DNA from: Chitinophagaceae bacterium
Lineage (GTDB): Bacteria; Bacteroidota; Bacteroidia; Chitinophagales; Chitinophagaceae
DNA length: 64,000 nt
Direction: 5' to 3'
Assembly: GCA_023957125.1 (NCBI GenBank)
Contig: JAMLHL010000018.1
Span: 1-64,000, forward strand
The notes under the pieces were generated by a model. The model worked only from the letters and a program-made list of their open reading frames with translations. It ran no database searches and had not been told where the DNA came from. Below are positions 46,081-55,275 of the stretch, piece after piece. Position 1 is the first letter of the stretch. Each line of letters starts with the position of its first letter. The translations under genes and the position numbers were made by a program.

Positions 46081-47187
46081 ATGTCAGGATCTTATAGCCA
46101 GTTTAAAGCCATGTTGGCTGTTGCCAAAGCCAGTCTCATTGCCATTTTCAGAAGCCCGTCGGCAGTGGCTTTCAGTTTTGCTTTCCCGTTGGTATTTATT
46201 CTCGTCTTCGGTTTTTTTACCGGGGGCGGCAATATATCCCTGCGCGTTGCCTTCGCCACCGGCACGGATACCGGCAGCCATATCTACCCTGTGATCCGTC
46301 AGCTCCCCGGTCTCCGTATTATTGATAAGCCGGTAGAGCAATTGAACGAAGATCTTGAAAAAGGCAGGTTAACGGCTATTATCTCACTCCGGAAGAACGA
46401 CGGGGAGATACCTGAGTATTTTATCAGTTTGAAAAGTTCGGAAGCCGTAAACGAACAAAACCTGAATGTTTTGCGTTCCATGCTTACCGCGGCAATTGAG
46501 CAGATGGATCGTCAGAAATATCCCCGGTCGCCTACCGTAGCGGTCGTTAATAATACGGTTGAAAAAATTCCCGGCAGAACGTACCGGAGTATTGATTTTA
46601 TATTGCCGGGGCAACTGGGATTTTCATTGTTGAGTGCCGGGGTGTTTGGCGTGGCCTTCCTGTTTTTCAGTTTGCGGCAAACGCTTGTGTTGAAACGTTT
46701 TTTTGCCACGCCCATAAGCCGGACTTTTATTGTATTGGGGGAGGGATTGAGCCGGGTGACTTTTCAATTGATAACCGCCGTTGTTATTTTATTGGTGGGC
46801 TATTACTTTTTCCATTTTACCCTGGTTCATGGCTGGATCACTTTTATGGAATTGCTGGTGTTGAGCTTTATCGGGCTGGTGGTTTTCATGTCTTTCGGTT
46901 TTATCGTAAGCGGTATCGCCAAAAGCGAAAGCGTGATCCCTCCCTTGGCCAATCTTGTTACCCTGCCCCAGTTTTTGCTGGCAGGTACTTTTTTCCCGAT
47001 TGATAATTTTCCTTCCTGGCTCCGCCCTTTTTGTAAATTGCTGCCGCTTACTCATTTAAACGATGCGATGCGGGATGTGGCTTTTGAAGGGGCCCATTTA
47101 CCGGATTGTGGAAAACAACTGGTTATTCTTGCGGTGTGGGCGGTGATAGGATATACGCTGGCTGTGAAAGTATTCAAATGGGAGTAA
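46081..47187 (+). CDS. ABC-2 type transporter permease
   Basis: A 368-residue membrane protein. One N-terminal helix (SAVAFSFAFPLVFILVFGFF), a 140-residue extracytoplasmic segment and five C-terminal helices fit the ABC2_membrane_3 type. PLTHLNDAMRDVAFEG near the end is a frequent signature. No ATPase gene is adjacent, so its partner must be encoded elsewhere. The SRPBCC gene follows 28 bp on. The substrate is unknown. Confidence 0.85.
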   Translation: MSGSYSQFKAMLAVAKASLIAIFRSPSAVAFSFAFPLVFILVFGFFTGGGNISLRVAFATGTDTGSHIYPVIRQLPGLRIIDKPVEQLNEDLEKGRLTAIISLRKNDGEIPEYFISLKSSEAVNEQNLNVLRSMLTAAIEQMDRQKYPRSPTVAVVNNTVEKIPGRTYRSIDFILPGQLGFSLLSAGVFGVAFLFFSLRQTLVLKRFFATPISRTFIVLGEGLSRVTFQLITAVVILLVGYYFFHFTLVHGWITFMELLVLSFIGLVVFMSFGFIVSGIAKSESVIPPLANLVTLPQFLLAGTFFPIDNFPSWLRPFCKLLPLTHLNDAMRDVAFEGAHLPDCGKQLVILAVWAVIGYTLAVKVFKWE

Positions 47188-47215
47188 GCAACCGGTTAAT
47201 TTTATAAATTGAAAA

Positions 47216-47731
47216 ATGAAATTCCTTAAGCCGGCTTTAATTGCCATTGTTGTATTTGCCCTCCTACTCCTGGCATTCTCCTGGTTGTTGCCATCGAAGA
47301 TCAATGTATCCAAATCTACGCTGATCCATGCCTCCAAAGAACAGGTAACGGCTGCTTTATTGGATATTGAGCAATGGAAGAACTGGAATCCCATTTTACA
47401 GGATCCGGGTATTCAGTATCTTATTGAGTCTCCTCACCGCGTAAAATGGACAAGCGCCAAAGGTGTGCCTAACGTTATTCAACTGGAGCCATATACACCC
47501 GACAGTATCCATGTGATCATACGATCCGATAACAAGCCGGTTTTTACCAGTGGCTTTACCGTGACGCAGCATCCGGAGGATAGCCTGCTGATCAAAGTGG
47601 AATGGTGGATCCGGGAAGACCTCCGATGGTATCCCTGGCAAAAATTTTATGGACTGTTTTCAGAGAGTTTCAGGGAAGCCTATATGGAAGATAATTTGCG
47701 GTCATTAAAATATTACCTCGAAAATAAATAA
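47216..47731 (+). CDS. SRPBCC-family protein with membrane anchor
   Basis: A 171-residue protein. An N-terminal helix (ALIAIVVFALLLLAFSWLL) is followed by an SRPBCC/polyketide-cyclase-like fold: VSKSTLIHASKEQVTAALLD, EQWKNWNPILQDPG, VKVEWWIREDLRWYPWQK and FSESFREAYMEDNLRSLKYY. This family binds hydrophobic ligands. Catalysis is not implied. Confidence 0.8.
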   Translation: MKFLKPALIAIVVFALLLLAFSWLLPSKINVSKSTLIHASKEQVTAALLDIEQWKNWNPILQDPGIQYLIESPHRVKWTSAKGVPNVIQLEPYTPDSIHVIIRSDNKPVFTSGFTVTQHPEDSLLIKVEWWIREDLRWYPWQKFYGLFSESFREAYMEDNLRSLKYYLENK

Positions 47732-47751
47732 TGACAGGATTTAATGGGTGT

Positions 47752-47818
47752 ATCCCATATTTTGGCTCCACCTGTGGCATTCCGGTCGGTGTCCCACCCG
47801 CCTGCGAAAATATGGGAT
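47752..47818. repeat. 67-bp palindromic element
   Basis: Perfect 12-bp terminal inverted repeats ATCCCATATTTT / AAAATATGGGAT enclose GGCTCCACCTGTGGCATTCC and CGGTGTCCCACCCGCCTGCG. A diverged relative lies at 57978-58067. It could act as a terminator for the SRPBCC gene. Confidence 0.75.
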
Positions 47819-47900
47819 GCAGCCGGATTTAATTTTTTCACTTCCTGCCGATGCCCTAAATTTACCGGCATTCTAATTGTTCAAATCAAAAACGTGCAAC

Positions 47901-48875
47901 ATGCCTCTTAAAAACAAAAATATGCTGCCTATTTCCCGCCGCCGGTTTTTATTAAAAGGCTCCCTCGCCTCTGCAGGATTATTATTAGCCGGTTCCGCGG
48001 CACAGTCCGCTTCCCGTTTTTTATACGGGCTTCCCGATTCTAAATTCTTTGGCGTGCAGATGGGTGTCATTACATATTCCTATCGCAGTATGCCGCACGA
48101 TATTCACCAGTTGCTTCAGTATATTGTAGATAGCGGTATCAGCGCGGTGGAGCTGATGGGGGAGGCGGTGGAAGATTTTGCCGGTAAGCCGGCCAAGACA
48201 TCTGATCTTTCGAAGGAAGATTATGCAAAGCAGGTGGCCGAATGGCGGGCAGGCGTTTCCATGGAGAAATTTAAAGCGGTCAGAAAAATGTTTAAAAAAG
48301 CCGGCGTTAGTATTTACGCCTTCAAGCCCAGTGCTCTGGGGGCGCAGAATACCGATGCGGAGATAGAATATGCGTTAAGGGCAGCCAGGGCGCTGGGGGC
48401 CAACGCCGCAACGGTGGAATTGCCAAAGGATACCGCCCAATCCAAACGTTTGGGCGACCTCGCTGCCAAACATAAGGTGTATATTGGCTATCATGCTCAT
48501 ACCCAGGCTACTGATACGGCATGGGATGTGGCTTTGAACCAGTCGCCCTATAATTCCATGAACCTGGATTGCGGGCATTATATAGCTGCGGGGGGAAACA
48601 ATACAAAAGAGCGTTTGCTGGCATTGATCGAAGCCAGGCACGACCGGATAACGAGTCTTCATCTGAAAGACCGGAAAACCAAAGAAAACGGGGCAGCCAA
48701 TTTGCCCTGGGGAGAAGGAGATACGCCGATCCCGGAAATTCTAAACCTGCTGAAGGATAAGAAGTACAAGATCCCCGTGAGCATTGAATTGGAATACCAG
48801 ATCCCCGCCGGGTCAGACGCGGTAAAAGAAACCCGTAAATGTTTGGAATACGCACGGAAAGCGCTGGGCGCTTAA
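47901..48875 (+). CDS. Sugar phosphate isomerase/epimerase-like TIM-barrel protein, exported
   Basis: A 324-residue protein from the ATG at 47901; a TTG at 47877 is less likely. A Tat-type signal (ISRRRFLLKGSLASAGLLLA) precedes a xylose-isomerase-like TIM barrel: VGITYSYRS-like start (GVITYSYRSM), NAATVELPKDTAQ, KVYIGYHAHTQ, MNLDCGHYIAAGG, RITSLHLKDRK and PVSIELEYQI. The metal-binding Glu/Asp/His pattern is present. Exported members of this family are common in Bacteroidota and are often of unknown substrate. Confidence 0.85.
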   Translation: MPLKNKNMLPISRRRFLLKGSLASAGLLLAGSAAQSASRFLYGLPDSKFFGVQMGVITYSYRSMPHDIHQLLQYIVDSGISAVELMGEAVEDFAGKPAKTSDLSKEDYAKQVAEWRAGVSMEKFKAVRKMFKKAGVSIYAFKPSALGAQNTDAEIEYALRAARALGANAATVELPKDTAQSKRLGDLAAKHKVYIGYHAHTQATDTAWDVALNQSPYNSMNLDCGHYIAAGGNNTKERLLALIEARHDRITSLHLKDRKTKENGAANLPWGEGDTPIPEILNLLKDKKYKIPVSIELEYQIPAGSDAVKETRKCLEYARKALGA

Positions 48876-48943
48876 TTGGTTTTGGGCTTGCAAAACCGGC
48901 GTTCAGCCAGGTTTCGTAAAAACGGATAGAACGCCGATGCTGC

Positions 48944-50281
48944 TTACATCATCGTAAATGATTCCATGAATTTGGTGGTGAACTTTCCTTTCCGGAAATC
49001 TTCATTTCGCATCAATTGCTGGTGGAAGGGAATGGTGGTTTTTACGCCTTCAATCACGTATTCGCTCAACGCCCGGCTCATGGTATTAATAGCCTCTTCC
49101 CTGGTTCGCGCCACCGCGATGATCTTGGCGATCATGGAATCGTAATAAGGCGGGATCACATACCCGGCGTAGGTGTGGGAATCAATCCGTACGCCATGCC
49201 CTCCCGGCTGATGCAATACGGTGATCCTTCCCGGAGAAGGCCGGAAATCATTATAGGGATCTTCGGCATTGATCCTGCATTCAATAGCGTGCATCTCGGG
49301 ATAGTAGTTCCTGCCGGAGATAGATTCCCCGGAGGCGATCTTTATTTGCTCTTTTACCAGGTCAAAATTGGTCACTTCTTCTGTAACGCAATGTTCCACC
49401 TGGATGCGGGTATTCATTTCCATAAAATAAAAATTCTTGTGTTTGTCCACAAGAAATTCTATGGTGCCCACGCTCTCATAGTTGATGGCAGAAGCCGCTT
49501 TCAACGCCGCTTCCCCCATTTTTTCACGCAGTTCATTGGTCATGAAGGGAGAGGGCGACTCCTCTACCAGTTTCTGATGCCGGCGCTGGATGGAGCAATC
49601 TCTTTCACTCATGTGGCAGACCTTGCCGTACCGGTCGCCGGCGATCTGTATTTCAATATGACGGGGTTCTTCCACAAATTTTTCCATATACAGGCCGTCA
49701 TTCTTAAAAGAGGCGCCTGCTTCCGCCCTGGCATTGTTAAACGCTTTCTCCAACTCGCCTTCCTCCCAAACCACCCGCATTCCTTTTCCGCCGCCGCCGG
49801 CAGTTGCTTTAAGCATTACGGGATAACCGATCTCTTTTGCCAGTCCTTTTGCCTGATCCACACTTTCCAACAGCCCCGGGCTGCCCGGAACTACCGGAAC
49901 CCCGGCTTTTATCATGGTTTCTTTGGCGGTGATCTTGTCTCCCATAGCGGTAATCATTTCGGGAGTGGGGCCAATGAACTTGATGCCATGTTCACAGCAA
50001 ATCCGGGCGAATCTTGCATTTTCAGAGAGGAAACCATACCCGGGATGAATGGCATCTGCATTGGTGATCTCCACCGCCGCCATAAGGTGTGGGATGTTCA
50101 GATAAGAATCCGCGCTTTGTGGTCTCCCGAGGCAAACTGCTTCGTCTGCAAATTTCACATGCAGGCTGTCTTTGTCAGCGGTCGAATATACGGCTACTGT
50201 TTTAATACCCATTTCACGGCAGGTACGTATAATGCGTAACGCGATCTCACCTCGGTTTGCAATAAGTATTTTTTTGAACAT
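48944..50281 (-). CDS. accC: Acetyl-CoA carboxylase, biotin carboxylase subunit
   Basis: A 445-residue biotin carboxylase. [20 protein letters not shown] at the start, [22 protein letters not shown] (ATP-grasp glycine loop), [22 protein letters not shown] and [15 protein letters not shown] are all present. It carboxylates biotin on AccB using ATP and bicarbonate, the first step of fatty acid synthesis. It lies 97 bp after accB, separated by an inverted repeat. Confidence 0.97.
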   Translation of the reverse strand: MFKKILIANRGEIALRIIRTCREMGIKTVAVYSTADKDSLHVKFADEAVCLGRPQSADSYLNIPHLMAAVEITNADAIHPGYGFLSENARFARICCEHGIKFIGPTPEMITAMGDKITAKETMIKAGVPVVPGSPGLLESVDQAKGLAKEIGYPVMLKATAGGGGKGMRVVWEEGELEKAFNNARAEAGASFKNDGLYMEKFVEEPRHIEIQIAGDRYGKVCHMSERDCSIQRRHQKLVEESPSPFMTNELREKMGEAALKAASAINYESVGTIEFLVDKHKNFYFMEMNTRIQVEHCVTEEVTNFDLVKEQIKIASGESISGRNYYPEMHAIECRINAEDPYNDFRPSPGRITVLHQPGGHGVRIDSHTYAGYVIPPYYDSMIAKIIAVARTREEAINTMSRALSEYVIEGVKTTIPFHQQLMRNEDFRKGKFTTKFMESFTMM

Positions 50282-50287
50282 GTATTC

Positions 50288-50380
50288 AATTTGAAAATTT
50301 GAAGACTTGAAAATTGATTTTTACTGTTAAATATGAGAAACGCCCATTTTCACATTACCTTATTTTCAAATTTTCAAATT
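50288..50380. promoter_or_regulatory. 16-bp inverted repeat between accB and accC
   Basis: Perfect arms AATTTGAAAATTTGAA / TTCAAATTTTCAAATT (50288-50303 and 50365-50380) with a 61-base spacer, in the gap of a two-gene operon. It may modulate the accC level, or it may be just another copy of the TCAAAT repeat family. Confidence 0.5.
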
Positions 50381-50849
50381 AATTGGGTTCTACCAGAAAC
50401 AGAGGCTGATCATATTCAACGGGGGAGGCGTCTTCAGCCAGTATCTTTACTATTTTACCGCTTACTTCGCTTTCAATTTCATTAAAGAGCTTCATTGCTT
50501 CAATGATGCACACCACCTGTCCCTGTGTTACATCGTCTCCAACCTCGGCTAAAATAGGTTTGTCCGGGGATGCCCTCCTGTAAAAAGTGCCGATCATCGG
50601 GCTTTTGATCGTGATCAAATGGTCGGCCGGTTTCTGTTCGCCGGTTTTGTGCTTTTCCTGGGCAGTATCTCCGCCGGCGGGGGCGGATACTGCCGTTGGT
50701 TCCCTTAGGGGAGCCGATGAAACCACCTGGGTAATATGCTCTTCTTTTTGCCGGATCTTGATCTTAAAATCTTTATCTACTATACTGATTTCCCCGATAT
50801 TGGACTTATTGATAATCTTTATCAATTCCTGAATTTGTTTAAAATCCAT
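50379..50849 (-). CDS. accB: Acetyl-CoA carboxylase, biotin carboxyl carrier protein
   Basis: A 156-residue carrier. An N-terminal dimer segment (FKQIQELIKIINKSNIGEIS), an Ala/Thr-rich linker, and the C-terminal biotinyl domain with VVCIIEAMKLFNEIESE, whose Lys carries biotin. It shuttles CO2 between AccC and the carboxyltransferase. It is the middle gene of the efp-accB-accC cluster. Confidence 0.97.
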   Translation of the reverse strand: MDFKQIQELIKIINKSNIGEISIVDKDFKIKIRQKEEHITQVVSSAPLREPTAVSAPAGGDTAQEKHKTGEQKPADHLITIKSPMIGTFYRRASPDKPILAEVGDDVTQGQVVCIIEAMKLFNEIESEVSGKIVKILAEDASPVEYDQPLFLVEPN

Positions 50850-50933
50850 GTGGATGAGTTTATTTTAATGACAGTGAACCGTTCTCCGAAACAGACGGCT
50901 AAGATAGGGATTCAACGTAAATATAACCAAAAA

Positions 50934-51500
50934 TCAGTTTTTTACCCTTTCCACATATTCTCCGGTCTTGGTATTGATCCTTATCTGTTCTCCCTGGTCC
51001 ACAAAAAGGGGCACCATCACGGTGGCGCCTGTTTCCACCGTGGCGGCCTTAAGGGTGCGGGTGGCGGTATCTCCCTTGATCCCCGGCTCTGTATAAGTGA
51101 TCTCCATGATAATCTTATCCGGCAATTCCACGCTCATCGGCAATTCGGTTTCCGTGTTCATCAGCACCGATACCGCCTGGCCATCTTTTAAAAATTGCGG
51201 GGCGTCTATAAGTTGTTCCTGTACCACAATCTGTTCAAAAGTCTCGCTATCCATAAAGTTATAACCGGAATCGTCTTTATACAGGAACTGGTAGTCTTTT
51301 CTTTCCACCCTCACCGGATAGATCGTGTCTCCCGAATTCCAGGTTTTTTCAATACTCCGGTTATTTTCCACTCCCTTGAGTTTGGCCCAAACCTTCGCTG
51401 CCGCCCTGGCGGTTTTGTTTTCGCCAAATTCAATAACCGTATAAAGGCTGCCATCTAATTTCAGGATCATCCCCCTGCTGATGTCTGCTGTATTTGCCAT
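50934..51500 (-). CDS. efp: Translation elongation factor P
   Basis: A 188-residue EF-P with three beta-barrel domains. MANTADISRGMILKLDGSLY at the start, FGENKTARAAAKVWAKLKGV in domain I (the loop that contacts the P-site tRNA), and YTEPGIKGDTATRTLKAATV and DQGEQIRINTKTGEY in domain III. It relieves ribosomes stalled at polyproline. The usual modified Lys/Arg position is occupied by the Lys of NKTARA. It is upstream of accB by 84 bp. Confidence 0.96.
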   Translation of the reverse strand: MANTADISRGMILKLDGSLYTVIEFGENKTARAAAKVWAKLKGVENNRSIEKTWNSGDTIYPVRVERKDYQFLYKDDSGYNFMDSETFEQIVVQEQLIDAPQFLKDGQAVSVLMNTETELPMSVELPDKIIMEITYTEPGIKGDTATRTLKAATVETGATVMVPLFVDQGEQIRINTKTGEYVERVKN

Positions 51501-51631
51501 TTATTTTTTTTTGAAGTGCGGCAAAGATAAGAGGTTTTGCATTATTTTTTTTGCACCCCATCCGGCACGCTATTTTTTCGGGTCTGGATTTCCCGGTGCC
51601 ATTTCAATAATTTTCGGGTATTTTTGCCCCT

Positions 51632-54013
51632 ATGGAGCACATTATTTCCAATGATATTTTGTCTGAAGAAAAACTATCTTTTGAACGCTTCCGGGAAGAA
51701 GTGCTTAGGGATTACCGGCTGGCATGTGAGAGCCGGGAAACCAGCCTGTTGGGACGAAAGGAAGTGCTTACCGGGAAAGCTAAATTCGGCATCTTTGGAG
51801 ATGGTAAGGAAGTGCCGCAGATAGCGCTGGCTAAATTTTTCCAACCCGGGGATTTTTACGCGGGCTATTACCGCGATCAGACCATAGCCTTTGCCACGGG
51901 AACAGCCACGATCGAGGAGTTCTTTGCCCAGCTATACGCCAATCCCAATGAAGCGGAGGAACCCCATAGCGCCGGAAGACAGATGAACGCGCATTTCGCT
52001 TCCGCCTTTGTGGACAGGGAAGGGGAGTTCCTGGACCTGGTGAACCGAAAAAATATTACCAGCGGCATAGCCCCTACTGCCGGCCAGATGCCCCGCGCGC
52101 TGGGACTGGCATTTGCTTCCAAAGTATTTCGTGAAATTGATTTATTACATCAGTTCCCCAACCTGTCTGATAACGGCAACGAGGTTTGCTTCTGTACTAT
52201 TGGCGATGCCTCTGTTTCTGAAGGACATTTTTGGGAAACGATAAATGCGTCGGCGGTGCTGGAAGTTCCCCTCGCTGTATTTATATGGGACGACGGTTAT
52301 GGTATTTCCGTTCCTTCCGCCCAGCAGATCGTGAAGGGGTCGGTGTCGGAAGCATTGAAGGGATTTCAGAAAAAGGGCGATTCTTCGGGAATAGACCTTT
52401 ATAAGGTAAAAGGCTGGGATTACGCAGGCTTATGCGAAGTATTTGAAAAGGGAATACAGAAAGTGCGTGAAACCCATATACCGGCCGTGTTTCATGTGGA
52501 AGAAGTGACGCAACCTCAGGGACATTCTACTTCGGGTAGCCACGAACGCTATAAGTCGCAGGAACGGCTGGAATGGGAGAGGGAATGGGACTGTTTAAAG
52601 AAGATGAAAGAATGGATCCTCGCGAATGCCCTGGCAGCAGAGGAAGAACTGACGGCCATAGAGATCAATGCGAAAACCGTTGTGAAAGAGAGCCGGCATC
52701 TTGCCTGGAATAAATACGCGGCGCCTGTTAAGGCGATGGTTGACAAGACGCTTTCGTTATTACAGCATGCCGTAGATGAAAACAAAGATCACACCGGGCG
52801 AATTGTGGCGGCCATCGGAAAATTGCAGGCAAACCGGGAGCCGGACCGGCGAGATACCTTAAAGGCACTTGCAACCGGCGTTTATTTCAGTGATGACGCG
52901 GATATAAAGCAGTATTATGAAAGGCTGCTCGAAGAAGAGAGCGCGCTCTATCGTTCCCATTTGTATAATGAAGGAATAAAAAGCCTGGCGCATGTGCGCC
53001 CGTCTTCTTTGGAATATGATGAAAACGCGCCGCTTCTCAACGGCTACCAGATCCTGAACCGTTATTTCGACCAGTTATTTACCAGCAATCCCCGGGTGTT
53101 GGCTTTTGGGGAAGACCTTGGACTGATCGGCGACGTAAATCAGGGTTTTGCGGGGCTCCAGCAGAAGTATGGAGATCAAAGAATATTTGATACGGGCATC
53201 CGGGAGCTTACTATTATGGGGCAGGGTATTGGATTGGCTATGAGAGGGCTGCGGCCCATAGCGGAGATCCAATATGTGGATTATATGTTGTACGGACTTC
53301 AGCCTTTGAGTGATGACGTGGCATCCCTGCATTACCGTACCAAAGGAAAACAAAGCTGCCCGATCATTGTCCGAACGAGGGGGCATCGCCTTGAAGGAAT
53401 CTGGCACAGCGGCTCCCCCATGGCGCTGCTCATTCATGCCCTCCGGGGTTTCCATATTTGTGTACCCCGCAATATGGTACAGGCCGCGGGGATGTACAAT
53501 ACCTTGCTGGAAGTGAATGATCCGGCGATCATGATCGAATGCCTGAATGCTTACAGGTTGAAAGAAAAGCTGCCTTCCAACCTGGGAGATTACAGGGTGG
53601 CGCTGGGGGTGCCGGAAATTATGAAGGAGGGGGCCGATCTCACCATCGTTTCGTATGGCGCTACGCTGCGTATAGCGCTGGAAGCGGCTCAGTTGCTGGA
53701 AGCCATGGATATTCATTGCGAGGTGATGGATGTGCAAACCCTGTTGCCCTTTGATGTGGGTCAACTCATCCTTAACTCTCTTAAAAAAACCAACCGGATC
53801 ATTTTTGCAGACGAAGATTTGCCCGGGGGAGCAGCGGCCTATATGTTTAATGAAGTAATGGAAAAGCAGGGTGGTTATCGCTGGTTAGACGTGGCTCCCC
53901 GAACGCTTACCGCGCAGCCGCATCGTCCGGCTTATGGTACTGATGGCGATTATTTCAGCAAGCCCAATGTGGAAGATTTTATTAAAATGGTGAAGGAGAT
54001 GATGAGCGAATGA
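51632..54013 (+). CDS. Fused alpha/beta E1 component of a 2-oxoacid dehydrogenase
   Basis: A 793-residue fusion. Residues about 1-340 are E1-alpha-like, with GDASVSEGHFWETINASAVL and FIWDDGYGISVPSAQQ (thiamine diphosphate and Mg binding). Residues about 460-790 are E1-beta-like, with VLAFGEDLGLIGDVNQGFAG, TGIRELTIMGQGIGLAMRGL and IIFADEDLPGGAAAYMFNEV. It decarboxylates branched-chain or related 2-oxoacids and passes the acyl group to a lipoyl E2, which is not in this window. This single-chain form is common in Bacteroidota. It is divergent from efp. Confidence 0.92.
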   Translation: MEHIISNDILSEEKLSFERFREEVLRDYRLACESRETSLLGRKEVLTGKAKFGIFGDGKEVPQIALAKFFQPGDFYAGYYRDQTIAFATGTATIEEFFAQLYANPNEAEEPHSAGRQMNAHFASAFVDREGEFLDLVNRKNITSGIAPTAGQMPRALGLAFASKVFREIDLLHQFPNLSDNGNEVCFCTIGDASVSEGHFWETINASAVLEVPLAVFIWDDGYGISVPSAQQIVKGSVSEALKGFQKKGDSSGIDLYKVKGWDYAGLCEVFEKGIQKVRETHIPAVFHVEEVTQPQGHSTSGSHERYKSQERLEWEREWDCLKKMKEWILANALAAEEELTAIEINAKTVVKESRHLAWNKYAAPVKAMVDKTLSLLQHAVDENKDHTGRIVAAIGKLQANREPDRRDTLKALATGVYFSDDADIKQYYERLLEEESALYRSHLYNEGIKSLAHVRPSSLEYDENAPLLNGYQILNRYFDQLFTSNPRVLAFGEDLGLIGDVNQGFAGLQQKYGDQRIFDTGIRELTIMGQGIGLAMRGLRPIAEIQYVDYMLYGLQPLSDDVASLHYRTKGKQSCPIIVRTRGHRLEGIWHSGSPMALLIHALRGFHICVPRNMVQAAGMYNTLLEVNDPAIMIECLNAYRLKEKLPSNLGDYRVALGVPEIMKEGADLTIVSYGATLRIALEAAQLLEAMDIHCEVMDVQTLLPFDVGQLILNSLKKTNRIIFADEDLPGGAAAYMFNEVMEKQGGYRWLDVAPRTLTAQPHRPAYGTDGDYFSKPNVEDFIKMVKEMMSE

Positions 54014-54155
54014 GCGGGCAGGTTGCAGGTGTCAGGTGTCAGGTATCAGGTATCAGGTATCAGGTGTCAGGTTGCAGCCTTCAGCAATCAGTTTCAAATC
54101 TCAAATCTCAAATTCCAAATCTCAAATCATAAATTTCAAATCATAAATCGGCACC
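54014..54155. repeat. CAGGTATCAGGT / TCAAATCTCAAATC repeat tract
   Basis: A run of CAGGTNTCAGGT units (54018-54083) followed by TCAAATCT and CATAAATTTCAAAT units (54089-54149). It belongs to the same family as the tracts at 2600, 11939 and 23023 and to the TCAAAT part of the 96-bp array. It ends 6 bases before the GTG of the next gene. Confidence 0.85.
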
Positions 54156-54464
54156 GTGAGTAAACCTATAAGTAGAAGTGATATCCGTTTTGCAGAATCG
54201 TGGGAAGAACAAAGAAAAGGATCGAAAACGGGATATTATCTTCTTTATACTTTCAGTTGGGGACTGGCTATCACTTTCATAATATTTTTTTTACTGATGT
54301 TTTTGGGCGGCATTAGTATCATACCGGTTGCGCAGGATAATCAAAAGATCATCGTAATTGTGGTTGCCGGCTTTATTCTTGGATTTTGCACCACCGCGGC
54401 AGTGCGGAGCCGCAATGAAAAAAAATATCAAAAAATATTGAAAAAGACCCGAAAAGATCAGTAA
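54156..54464 (+). CDS. Small two-helix membrane protein
   Basis: A 102-residue protein starting with GTG. Two hydrophobic segments (LAITFIIFFLLMFLGGISII and IIVIVVAGFILGFCTTAAV) are separated by a short polar loop, and the ends are basic and charged. No family is recognised. It lies between the E1 gene and the methyltransferase (16 bp to the latter). Confidence 0.65.
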   Translation: MSKPISRSDIRFAESWEEQRKGSKTGYYLLYTFSWGLAITFIIFFLLMFLGGISIIPVAQDNQKIIVIVVAGFILGFCTTAAVRSRNEKKYQKILKKTRKDQ

Positions 54465-54480
54465 CCCTAAAACTATACCG

Positions 54481-55275
54481 ATGAAAATTGTACAAACGGC
54501 GGAACGGGTATCGCACCAGGATGATTCTGATAATTATGTTTTCCAGCGCTCGCTTCTCGCTTACCTCGAAGCGGCAAAGCTGATTTCGGGTAAAGTGCTT
54601 GAAATTGGTACCGGCAGTGGTTATGGAGTGGATATTATAGCCCCGCATACGGAAGCATTTGTTACCATTGATAAACACAAGGTAGAAAATATTGAAAGCA
54701 ACGGTACTGAAAAAGCCGCGGTGGAGTATATACAAATGAATGTGCCACCTTTGGGAGGGATCCCCTCCGGGAAATTTGATTTTGTTATTACCTTCCAGGT
54801 AATCGAACATATAGAAAGAGACGATTTGTTTTTAGAGGAGATCGGCCGGGTACTCAAGCCGGGCGGGAAGTTGATCGTTACCACGCCCAACAAAAAAATG
54901 TCGCTTACCCGCAATCCCTGGCATGTCAGGGAATATACTGTTGATGAATTGGAGAGTCTGCTGCTTCGTTATTTTAAGGAAGTGCAAAGATCAGGGGTGT
55001 TTGGCAACCGCTCTGTTATGGATTATTATGAGAAAAACAAGGTATCCGTAAAACGGATCACCCGATTTGACATTTTTGATTTGCAGCACCGGCTGCCCCG
55101 GCGGTTGCTCCGGATCCCCTATGATATTCTTAACCGGCTGAACCGGAAAAAACTTTTGAATAAAAATAAGCGCCTTGTTACCGGCATTACGCATGAGGAT
55201 TATGAAATACGGGCGGCGGACGATTGGTGTTTTGATCTTTTTTTTATTGCGGAGAAAGAGGGACCGGTTGGGTGA
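54481..55275 (+). CDS. Class I SAM-dependent methyltransferase
   Basis: A 264-residue methyltransferase. KVLEIGTGSGYGVDIIAP is motif I, FDFVITFQVIEHIERDDLFL motif II-like, and IGRVLKPGGKLIVTTPNK motif III. The C-terminal 90 residues are basic (RLPRRLLRIPYDILNRLNRK). The substrate is not evident; glycan or lipid methyltransferases have this look. Its last base abuts the stop of the convergent response regulator. Confidence 0.85.
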   Translation: MKIVQTAERVSHQDDSDNYVFQRSLLAYLEAAKLISGKVLEIGTGSGYGVDIIAPHTEAFVTIDKHKVENIESNGTEKAAVEYIQMNVPPLGGIPSGKFDFVITFQVIEHIERDDLFLEEIGRVLKPGGKLIVTTPNKKMSLTRNPWHVREYTVDELESLLLRYFKEVQRSGVFGNRSVMDYYEKNKVSVKRITRFDIFDLQHRLPRRLLRIPYDILNRLNRKKLLNKNKRLVTGITHEDYEIRAADDWCFDLFFIAEKEGPVG

